From Pararhodobacter zhoushanensis (lineage in GTDB: Bacteria; Pseudomonadota; Alphaproteobacteria; Rhodobacterales; Rhodobacteraceae): a DNA stretch of 64,000 bases. Numbering within the stretch: position 1 is the first letter of the stretch; the number at the start of each line of letters is the position of its first letter. The notes beneath the pieces are model-generated. The model was not told the origin of the DNA. It did not search any database and saw only the letters and a list, made by a program, of their open reading frames with translations. Shown here piece by piece: positions 1 through 7,463 of this stretch. The position numbers and the translations under genes were made by a program. The stretch covers positions 2,979,501 to 3,043,500 of the forward strand of contig NZ_JAPDFL010000001.1 of NCBI RefSeq assembly GCF_025949695.1, written 5' to 3'.

Positions 1-81
1 CTATTAAGTAAAGCGGCCAGAATCGTCGCGCAATTAAATTGCCCTTCTTTCTTTCCATGCGCACTATAATTACCTTAAGAC

Positions 82-110
82 TTGCGCCAACCCGCCAAAC
101 CGGCTATGCT
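82..110 (+). promoter_or_regulatory. Candidate sigma-70 promoter for the MaoC-ribF genes
   Basis: TTGCGC at 82-87 and TATGCT at 105-110 are separated by 17 bases, about 30 bases before the first start codon. The TTG-led -35 and loose -10 fit Rhodobacterales housekeeping promoters. This is read by eye and not tested. Confidence 0.35.
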
Positions 111-141
111 GCACTGCAACATCCCCTTTTGAGACCCGGAA

Positions 142-627
142 ATGGGACACAACAACGGAACCCGCGCCATGCTCGACAGTCGTCCCAAGGATAACCTGCC
201 CCGCGGCACGATCTGCATCGAGGATCTTGAGGTCGGCCTGATGCGCTATTTGCGCAAGGAAATCACCGACCGCGACATCGCGCTGTTTGCCGAGGTCTCG
301 ACCGACCACAATCCGGTGCATCTGGATGACGCCTACGCCCGCGACACGATTTTCGAGGGACGCATCGCGCATGGCATGCTGACGGCGGGCCTGATTTCAG
401 CGGTGATTGGCGAACAATTGCCGGGACATGGCACCATCTACATGGGCCAGAACCTAAAGTTCCTTGCCCCTGTGCGCCCCGGCGATGTGGTGCTGGCCGA
501 AGTCACGGTGCGCGAGATCGACTACGCCAAGCGCCGGGTTACCCTTGATTGTCGGTGCTCGGTGGGCAATACCACCGTTCTGAAAGGCGACGCGCTGGTT
601 CTGGCGCCAAGCCGCAAATTCGACTGA
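142..627 (+). CDS. MaoC-family (R)-specific enoyl-CoA hydratase-like protein
   Basis: A 161-residue single hot-dog-fold protein of the MaoC/PhaJ family. These enzymes add water to trans-2-enoyl-CoA to give (R)-3-hydroxyacyl-CoA, feeding polyhydroxyalkanoate synthesis or other acyl-CoA routes in the cytoplasm. The family's catalytic Asp-(x4)-His pair is visible as D55 and H60 in the stretch DHNPVH, followed by the usual HGML segment. The first ATG is used here; another in-frame ATG lies at 169, and neither has a strong ribosome binding site. It lies 34 bases before ribF on the same strand and is probably cotranscribed with it. The natural substrate cannot be told from sequence. Confidence 0.85.
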   Translation: MGHNNGTRAMLDSRPKDNLPRGTICIEDLEVGLMRYLRKEITDRDIALFAEVSTDHNPVHLDDAYARDTIFEGRIAHGMLTAGLISAVIGEQLPGHGTIYMGQNLKFLAPVRPGDVVLAEVTVREIDYAKRRVTLDCRCSVGNTTVLKGDALVLAPSRKFD

Positions 628-661
628 CGCCGCGACCGCGCGGCAAGCGCCGCGGGGCAGC

Positions 662-1588
662 ATGAAACACATCACCACCTGGAGCGGATTGGACGCGGCG
701 CTGAAAGGCGCCTCGGTCGCGATGGGCAATTTCGACGGGGTTCACCGGGGCCATCAGGCCGTGATCGACGCCGCCCGCCGCCCTGACATGCCGCTGGGCA
801 TCGTGACGTTCGAGCCGCACCCGCGTCAGGTCTTTGCCCCCGATGCGCCCCCCTTCCGGCTGATGAACGCCGAGGCGCGCTCCAACCGGCTGGCCAAGCT
901 GGGGGTCGCCTTCCTGTACGAGCTGCCTTTTACCCGCGCTCTCGCTTCGCTCACGCCCGAGGACTTCGCGCGGTACGTGCTGGCCGAAGGGCTGGGCATC
1001 AGGCATGTCGTTGTCGGTGCCGATTTCTGCTTCGGCAAAGGCCGCGCCGGTACTGCCCAAACGCTGCGCGAGGATGGCGAACGCTTTGGCTTCGAGGTGA
1101 CGATTCAACCGCTGGTCGGCGGGGATGAGGGCGCGATTTCCTCGACCGCGATCCGCGCGGCCCTGGGCGACGGCCGGGTGCGCGACGCCGCCGACATGCT
1201 GGGCCATTACCACCGCATCGACGGCGAGGTTCTGCACGGCGAGAAGCGCGGCCGCGCGCTGGGCTATCCGACCGCGAATATGGCCGTCGAGGGCCTGCAC
1301 CTGCCCAAGCTGGGGGTTTACGCCGTCAAGGTCGAGGTGCTGAGCGGCGACCATCGCGGGTTCTATGACGGCGTGGCCAGTCTGGGCGTGCGCCCGATGT
1401 TCGGCGAAAACACGCCGAACTTCGAGGTCCATCTCTTTGATTTCGCCGGGGATCTCTACGGTCAGCACCTGAGCGTCGCGCTGGTCGAATACCTGCGGTC
1501 CGAGGCCAAATTCGACGGGCTGGACGCGCTGATCGCCCAGATGGACGCTGACAGCGAACAAGCGCGCGCGATCCTGATCAACGGTTGA
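662..1588 (+). CDS. ribF: Bifunctional riboflavin kinase / FAD synthetase
   Basis: A 308-residue cytoplasmic enzyme that phosphorylates riboflavin to FMN and adenylylates FMN to FAD. The N-terminal nucleotidyltransferase domain starts with the GNFDGVHRGHQ motif (about residues 22-32). The C-terminal flavokinase domain (about 185-305) carries the GYPTAN motif that binds ATP and riboflavin. Length and domain order are normal for prokaryotic RibF. The start is an ATG after a GGGG-rich stretch. The pairing with a MaoC hydratase just upstream probably reflects cotranscription. Confidence 0.96.
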   Translation: MKHITTWSGLDAALKGASVAMGNFDGVHRGHQAVIDAARRPDMPLGIVTFEPHPRQVFAPDAPPFRLMNAEARSNRLAKLGVAFLYELPFTRALASLTPEDFARYVLAEGLGIRHVVVGADFCFGKGRAGTAQTLREDGERFGFEVTIQPLVGGDEGAISSTAIRAALGDGRVRDAADMLGHYHRIDGEVLHGEKRGRALGYPTANMAVEGLHLPKLGVYAVKVEVLSGDHRGFYDGVASLGVRPMFGENTPNFEVHLFDFAGDLYGQHLSVALVEYLRSEAKFDGLDALIAQMDADSEQARAILING

Positions 1589-1641
1589 CAGAAACAGCGC
1601 ACAAGGGAACACTTGCGGAACATTGCGCAAGAGGTGCCCCT

Positions 1642-2223
1642 ATGTCCAATGCCCTTGTCATCCGCCCGTTGACGCCCAATCTGTCTGACGATTTCAAGAC
1701 GGTCATGGGCCCCTCGGGGGCCTGTTACGGCTGCTGGTGCACCGCGTTCATGATGCGCCCGAAGGTGCGGCAGGCCAGCACGCCGGATGAACGGCGCGAT
1801 CTGTTCCTGAACATTGTCGCTGAAGGCCCGCCGCCCGGCCTGATCCTCTACCGTGACGGCGCACCGGTCGGCTGGATGCAGATCGGCCCGCGCGCGCTGG
1901 TGCCCGAATGGAACAACCCGCGCCGCAGTTCTACCCCGCTGCCCGACGCGCCCGCCGATGATCCGGGCGTCTGGGCGATCACCTGCTTCTTCCTGCACAC
2001 CAGGCACCGCGGCCAGGGTCTGTCGCACGCGCTTGTCGCCGCCGGGATCGACCATGCCCGCGACAACGGCGCGCGGGTGCTTGAGGCCAGCCCGATGGAT
2101 CAGGCGAAGCGGTCCAAAAGCATCGGGCTGTTTGTCGGCTCGACCTCGGTGTTCGAGAAAGCCGGGTTCGAGACCGTCGCGCGGCAAAAACCCAACCGCC
2201 CGCTGATGCGCTTCACCCTCTGA
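1642..2223 (+). CDS. GNAT-family N-acetyltransferase
   Basis: About 193 residues, counted from the ATG at 1642, which has an AGAGGTG ribosome binding site. An upstream in-frame TTG at 1585 would overlap ribF and adds a non-conserved stretch. The acetyl-CoA-binding motif A is visible as HRGQGLSHAL (about residues 115-125). A Cys/Trp-rich N-terminal segment (YGCWCTAF) is typical of one GNAT subfamily of unknown substrate. It sits 53 bases after ribF. The acceptor substrate is unknown. Confidence 0.8.
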   Translation: MSNALVIRPLTPNLSDDFKTVMGPSGACYGCWCTAFMMRPKVRQASTPDERRDLFLNIVAEGPPPGLILYRDGAPVGWMQIGPRALVPEWNNPRRSSTPLPDAPADDPGVWAITCFFLHTRHRGQGLSHALVAAGIDHARDNGARVLEASPMDQAKRSKSIGLFVGSTSVFEKAGFETVARQKPNRPLMRFTL

Positions 2224-2264
2224 GGCCCCCTTTCCTTTCGCGCGTGAAACGTTAGGGTCGCGGC

Positions 2265-2726
2265 ATGAACACGCCCTCTGCCCTGCGCCCCAAATTCTGG
2301 GAAACCGAGCCCCTGTCCAAGATGACGCTGCCCGAATGGGAAGCGCTGTGTGATGGCTGTGGCAAATGCTGTCTGAACAAGCTCGAGGACGCCGACACCG
2401 GCGAGGTGTTCTTCACCCGCATCGCCTGCCGCCTGTTCGACGACAAAAGCTGCCAATGCGGCAATTACGCGAATCGCAAATCCATCGTGCCGGAATGCGT
2501 CATGCTGACCCCCGACACGCTGAAAGACATCAGCTACTGGATGCCGCGGAGCTGCGCCTACCGCCGCCTGAATGAGGGCCGCCCGCTGGAAGCCTGGCAT
2601 CCGCTGATCAGTGGCGATCCGGAATCGGTTCACCGGGCGGGGATTTCGGTGCGCGAAGAGACGGTCAGCGAATACGACGTCGCCGACGACGATTGGGAAG
2701 ATTACATCATCGACGAGGAGATCTGA
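2265..2726 (+). CDS. YcgN-family cysteine-cluster protein (UPF0260)
   Basis: 153 residues with the family's conserved cysteines: CDGCGKCCLNK near residues 29-39, then a second set around CRLF, CQCGNY and PECV. The arrangement suggests bound metal or an iron-sulfur cluster, as inferred for the YkgJ/YcgN superfamily. No reaction is established. The C-terminus is acidic. The stop codon overlaps the start of the next gene by one base (TGATG), so the two are translationally coupled. Confidence 0.88.
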   Translation: MNTPSALRPKFWETEPLSKMTLPEWEALCDGCGKCCLNKLEDADTGEVFFTRIACRLFDDKSCQCGNYANRKSIVPECVMLTPDTLKDISYWMPRSCAYRRLNEGRPLEAWHPLISGDPESVHRAGISVREETVSEYDVADDDWEDYIIDEEI

Positions 2727-3775
2727 TGTTTCTGGCATCCGACAACACTTCGGGCGTGCCCGAGCAGGTTCTGGCCGCTCTGGGTCGCGTTAATGACGGG
2801 TTCTCATTGGGCTATGGCGCCGATGATCTGATGCAGCAGGTGCAGGCCAAGATCCGCACGCTGTTTGAAGCGCCCGATGCGGCGGTGTTTCTGGTTGCCA
2901 CCGGCACCAGCGCCAATTCGCTGGCCATCGCCACCTATGTGCAGCCGTGGAGCGCGGTCTACTGCCACCGCCACGCGCATATCGAGGAAGACGAGTGCAA
3001 CGCGCCCGAGTTCTACAGCAACGCCAAGCTGTCGCTGCTGGACGGCGATCACGCCAAGATCGACGCACAAGCCCTTGAAACTACACTGACGAACGCCGCC
3101 GAAGGGGTGCATCATGTGCAGCCCGGCCTGCTCAGCCTGACCAACCTGACCGAACGCGGCGCGCGCTATACGGTGGCCGAGGTGACGCGGCTGGCCGCTA
3201 TCGCCAAGGCCAAAGGCCTGCCCGTCCACATGGACGGCGCGCGCTTTGCCAATGCGCTGGTGGCCGAGGGCTGCACGCCTGCCGAGATGACGTGGAAAGC
3301 GGGCGTCGACGTGCTCAGCTTCGGCGGCACCAAGAACGGGTTGCTGGGCGTCGAGGCGGTGATCTTTTTCGACCCCGCCAAGGCCTGGGAATTCGAACTG
3401 CGGCGCAAGCGCGGCGGGCATCTGTTCTCGAAACACCGCTTCCTGTCGGCGCAGATGGACGCCTATCTGACCGACGATCTGTGGCTGGATCTGGCCCGCA
3501 CCGCCAACGCGCGGGCCGAGGCGCTGGAAGCCGGTCTAACGAAAGCCGGTGTGCGACTGCTGCACCCGCGCGGCGGCAACATGCTGTTCGCCGAATTCCC
3601 GCTCAAGGCGCACGACGCGCTGCGCGCTGCCGGAGCCGTCTATTACGACTGGCCCGCCCCGCCGCCGCAGGGCGCGGGTGGCGATCATCCGCATCAGTGT
3701 CGTCTGGTGGCGTCCTGGTCAACGACCGAGGCGGATATTGCCCGCTTCATCGAAGTGCTGACAGCCGCGCTGTAA
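2726..3775 (+). CDS. ltaE: Low-specificity L-threonine aldolase
   Basis: A 349-residue PLP enzyme of fold type I that cleaves L-threonine/allo-threonine to glycine and acetaldehyde. The Schiff-base lysine is in SFGGTKNG (about residue 208), and the upstream HMDGARFANA segment holds the PLP-contacting Asp. The start overlaps the ycgN stop (TGATG), which chooses 2726 over an upstream in-frame start at 2693. The C-terminal stretch before CRLVASW has two consecutive Pro/Gly-rich turns but stays in frame. Confidence 0.92.
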   Translation: MFLASDNTSGVPEQVLAALGRVNDGFSLGYGADDLMQQVQAKIRTLFEAPDAAVFLVATGTSANSLAIATYVQPWSAVYCHRHAHIEEDECNAPEFYSNAKLSLLDGDHAKIDAQALETTLTNAAEGVHHVQPGLLSLTNLTERGARYTVAEVTRLAAIAKAKGLPVHMDGARFANALVAEGCTPAEMTWKAGVDVLSFGGTKNGLLGVEAVIFFDPAKAWEFELRRKRGGHLFSKHRFLSAQMDAYLTDDLWLDLARTANARAEALEAGLTKAGVRLLHPRGGNMLFAEFPLKAHDALRAAGAVYYDWPAPPPQGAGGDHPHQCRLVASWSTTEADIARFIEVLTAAL

Positions 3776-3808
3776 CACCGGCAGGCGCGCCGTCACTCTG
3801 GCCGTCAC

Positions 3809-4093
3809 TCAGCCCGCCAGATACGAGATCGAGTAGATCGCGGCCATGGCGACGATCTGGACCGCAAGGATGCCGTTAAGCTGCTGGCGAAACGGCTCTT
3901 TGCGGATCTTGTGACGCAGGGCCATCTGGGCGATCTTTGCCCCGATAGAGCCGCCCAGAAACGCCAGCGCCAGCAGCCTGTCCTCGGAAATACGGCGTGC
4001 CCCGGCAATCGCCGCGGCCTTGTCGCGCGCGAAGGCGACATAGGCGGCGATGTTGACCACGCATAAATACAATCCGACGAGGATTTCAAACAC
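3809..4093 (-). CDS. DUF1294 small membrane protein
   Basis: 94 residues with an N-terminal membrane helix (about 3-22) and a C-terminal one (about 73-91). The family signature is between them: an Arg/Asp-containing ARDK segment, the ISE motif and the LGG(S)xGA stretch ending in a basic RHKIRKEPF loop. DUF1294 proteins are inner-membrane proteins of unknown role. It converges with ltaE and diverges from the gap region. Confidence 0.82.
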   Translation of the reverse strand: MFEILVGLYLCVVNIAAYVAFARDKAAAIAGARRISEDRLLALAFLGGSIGAKIAQMALRHKIRKEPFRQQLNGILAVQIVAMAAIYSISYLAG

Positions 4094-4202
4094 AGCGCGT
4101 CCGTCGCTTCTTTGATTTTCACTTCGTGCGCCGTCTTAGGAGACGCCCGCGCACAATGCAATGCGGTCGCGGTACGGGTGTTGCGGCCGCGCCCGGAAAA
4201 TC

Positions 4203-4214
4203 GTTATCGCAAAC
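4203..4214. promoter_or_regulatory. Upstream operator-like site of gap copy 1
   Basis: GTTATCGCAAAC differs at one base from GTTAGCGCAAAC found before the second gap gene. Its centre is 30 bases from the partner site at 4233-4244. The pair looks like a LacI-family operator set. Confidence 0.45.
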
Positions 4215-4232
4215 ACCCGCAGATTTGCGATG

Positions 4233-4244
4233 GTTTGCGCTAAC
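4233..4244. promoter_or_regulatory. Operator-like palindrome before gap copy 1
   Basis: GTTTGCGCTAAC is the exact reverse complement of the 12-mer at 6323-6334 before the other gap gene. The central GCGC and near-palindromic arms are typical of LacI-family operators. The start codon of gap lies about 145 bases downstream. Confidence 0.55.
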
Positions 4245-4387
4245 GCCTTGCGAAGTATCGCTTTTCGCCCTTTCTATGACATCTTTGGGCAGGTATACAT
4301 GGCGCAGCACCATATGCGGACTCGTACCCGGGTTGCCTTTCTGCTCGCGCCTTCGCACCCGGTTCGACACCAGACGGAGACAGATCC

Positions 4388-5389
4388 ATGACCATCACCA
4401 TCGGCATCAACGGTTTCGGTCGCATTGGCCGTTGCACGCTGGCCCATATTGCCGAAAGTGCGCGCAACGATGTGGAGGTCGTCGCCATCAACGCGACCGG
4501 CCCGATCGAGACCAATGCGCATCTGCTGAAGTATGACAGTGTGCATGGCCGCTTCCCCGGCACCGTCCGGGTTGAGGGCAACACGCTGGATCTGGGTCGG
4601 GGTCCGATCCGCGTCATGTCGACCTACAATCCGCAAGAGCTGGACTGGGAAGGCGTTGACATCGTTCTGGAATGCACCGGCAATTTCAACGACCGCGATC
4701 AGGCCGCCGTGCACATGACCCGGGGCGCCAAGCGCGTGCTGATCTCGGCCCCGGCCAAGAACGCCGACAAGACCATCGTCTACGGCGTCAACCACCGCAC
4801 CCTGACCAATGAGCATCTGGTGATCTCGAACGGGTCGTGCACGACGAACTGTCTGGCCCCGCTGGCCAAGGTGCTCAACGACGCCGTTGGCATCGAATCG
4901 GGCATCATGACCACGATCCACAGCTACACCGGCGATCAGCCGACGCTGGACCGCCGCCACAAGGATCTCTACCGCGCCCGCGCCGCTGCCATGGCGATGA
5001 TCCCCACCTCGACCGGGGCTGCCAAGGCAATCGGCGAGGTGCTGCCGGAGCTCAAGGGCAAGCTGGACGGCTCGTCGATCCGCGTCCCCACGCCGAACGT
5101 CTCGGCGGTGGACCTGACCTTTGTCGCAGGCAAGGATGTGACGGTTGCAGACATCAACGAGATCATGCGCGAAGCGGCTGCCGGCCCGATGGGTGCGGTG
5201 CTGTCCTATGATCCCGAGCCGAAAGTCTCCATCGACTTCAACCACACGCCCTATTCGTCGATCTTCGCCCCCGACCAGACCAAGGTTATCGGTGGCCGCA
5301 CGGTGCGCGTGCTGGCGTGGTATGACAACGAGTGGGGCTTCTCGTGCCGCATGGCCGATGTCGCCGGCGCGATGGGTCGCCTGATCTGA
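4388..5389 (+). CDS. gap: Glyceraldehyde-3-phosphate dehydrogenase, copy 1 (probable NADP-type)
   Basis: A 333-residue enzyme that interconverts glyceraldehyde-3-phosphate and 1,3-bisphosphoglycerate. The catalytic Cys151 (SCTTNC) and His178 are present, with GFGRIGR at 9-15 for the dinucleotide. Two positions differ from copy 2. The Asp that ends the second beta-strand and binds the NAD ribose is Ala36 here (INAT instead of INDL), and the usual small pair before the HKDL segment is Arg189-Arg190. Loss of that Asp plus added positive charge is what NADP-preferring GapB or plastid-type enzymes show, so I infer NADP(H) use in gluconeogenesis or anabolism. An intrinsic terminator follows. Confidence 0.95.
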   Translation: MTITIGINGFGRIGRCTLAHIAESARNDVEVVAINATGPIETNAHLLKYDSVHGRFPGTVRVEGNTLDLGRGPIRVMSTYNPQELDWEGVDIVLECTGNFNDRDQAAVHMTRGAKRVLISAPAKNADKTIVYGVNHRTLTNEHLVISNGSCTTNCLAPLAKVLNDAVGIESGIMTTIHSYTGDQPTLDRRHKDLYRARAAAMAMIPTSTGAAKAIGEVLPELKGKLDGSSIRVPTPNVSAVDLTFVAGKDVTVADINEIMREAAAGPMGAVLSYDPEPKVSIDFNHTPYSSIFAPDQTKVIGGRTVRVLAWYDNEWGFSCRMADVAGAMGRLI

Positions 5390-5413
5390 CCCGATACCGC
5401 TTGCAGACCAGAC

Positions 5414-5448
5414 AGGCCCGTCCCTCACCGGACGGGCCTTTGCCTTTT
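5414..5448 (+). terminator. Intrinsic terminator after gap copy 1
   Basis: Perfect 10-bp stem AGGCCCGTCC / GGACGGGCCT with a 6-base loop, followed by a T-rich tail (TTTGCCTTTT). Confidence 0.85.
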
Positions 5449-5503
5449 CGGGTGCAGGGCACTAGGTGTGGGGCCGACCCGCCTTGCCTGTGAGACCGCG
5501 ATC

Positions 5504-6250
5504 ATGACCATCACCCAAGAAGACGAACTCGACGGCCTGAAGGAAATCGGCCGTATCGTGGCCAACACCATGCACGCCATGGCCAAAGCGATGGAGCCGG
5601 GCATGACCACGGCCGAGCTGGACGCCATCGGGCGCGGGCTGCTGGAGCGGGACGGCGCGGTGTCGGCCCCTGAGAGCACCTATGATTTCCCCGGCGCGAC
5701 CTGCATCAGCGTCAATGAAGAGATCGCGCATGGCATCCCGGGCGAGCGGGTTCTGGTGGCGGGCGATCTGGTGAACATTGACGTCTCGGCCTCGAAGAAC
5801 GGGTTCTTTGCCGATACCGGCGCGACCTTTCGCCTGCTGCCCGTCAAACCCTCGCTCGACCAGTTGTGCCGCGATGGCAAGCGCGCCATGCAGATCGGCA
5901 TCGCGCAGGTCGGCAGTGGCAAGCCGCTGGCCGGGATCGGCAATGCCATCGGCAAGTTTGCCGAACAGCGCGGCTATACGCTGATCCGCAACCTTGCCAG
6001 CCACGGCGTCGGGCGCAGCCTGCACGAATACCCCGAAGAGATCGCCACCTGGCCCACGCGCGACAAGCGGCGGATCACCAAGGGGCTGGTGCTGACGGTC
6101 GAGCCGTTCTTGTCCAAGGGCGGGCTCTGGGCCGAGCAGGGCGATGACGCCTGGACGCTCTACAGCGATCCGCGCGCGCCGGTGGTGCAGTATGAACACA
6201 CCGTGGTGGCAACGGATCGCGGCGCGATCATCGTCACGCAACCGCGCTGA
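5504..6250 (+). CDS. map: Type I methionine aminopeptidase
   Basis: 248 residues from the ATG at 5504 (an upstream GTG at 5468 adds a non-conserved 12 residues). The enzyme removes the initiator methionine from nascent proteins in the cytoplasm. The metal ligands of the pita-bread fold appear in order: Asp in NIDVS, Asp in DTGATF, His in SHGVGRSLHEYP, Glu in TVEPF and Glu near YEHT. The sequence lacks an N-terminal zinc-finger extension, as in bacterial type Ia enzymes. It is sandwiched between the two gap paralogs, after a terminator. Confidence 0.95.
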   Translation: MTITQEDELDGLKEIGRIVANTMHAMAKAMEPGMTTAELDAIGRGLLERDGAVSAPESTYDFPGATCISVNEEIAHGIPGERVLVAGDLVNIDVSASKNGFFADTGATFRLLPVKPSLDQLCRDGKRAMQIGIAQVGSGKPLAGIGNAIGKFAEQRGYTLIRNLASHGVGRSLHEYPEEIATWPTRDKRRITKGLVLTVEPFLSKGGLWAEQGDDAWTLYSDPRAPVVQYEHTVVATDRGAIIVTQPR

Positions 6251-6322
6251 TTTTGCGGGCACCCTGACCTGAGGACCCCGGCTGCGGCCATCATGACCTT
6301 GACTTTTGCGGCGTTCTGTGTT

Positions 6323-6334
6323 GTTAGCGCAAAC
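6323..6334. promoter_or_regulatory. Operator-like palindrome before gap copy 2
   Basis: GTTAGCGCAAAC with flanking TGTT/ACAA gives a longer near-palindrome. It is identical, in opposite orientation, to the site at 4233-4244 before the first gap gene. It lies about 45 bases before the start codon, where a repressor would block transcription. Confidence 0.55.
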
Positions 6335-6378
6335 AAAGGCCCTGGCTTGCTCAACCCCGGGGACCGAGGAGTTGCACC

Positions 6379-7383
<1,005 letters not shown>

Positions 7384-7418
7384 TCCGCAATTGTTGCAGA
7401 ACTTGTCCTAAATTTGAC

Positions 7419-7450
7419 CCCCCGGCCACTGTGCGCCGGGGGTTTTGCTT
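7419..7450 (+). terminator. Intrinsic terminator after gap copy 2
   Basis: Perfect 8-bp stem CCCCCGGC / GCCGGGGG (7419-7426, 7435-7442) with an 8-base loop, then TTTTGCTTTT. Confidence 0.88.
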
Positions 7451-7463
7451 TTATCTTAAGGAC

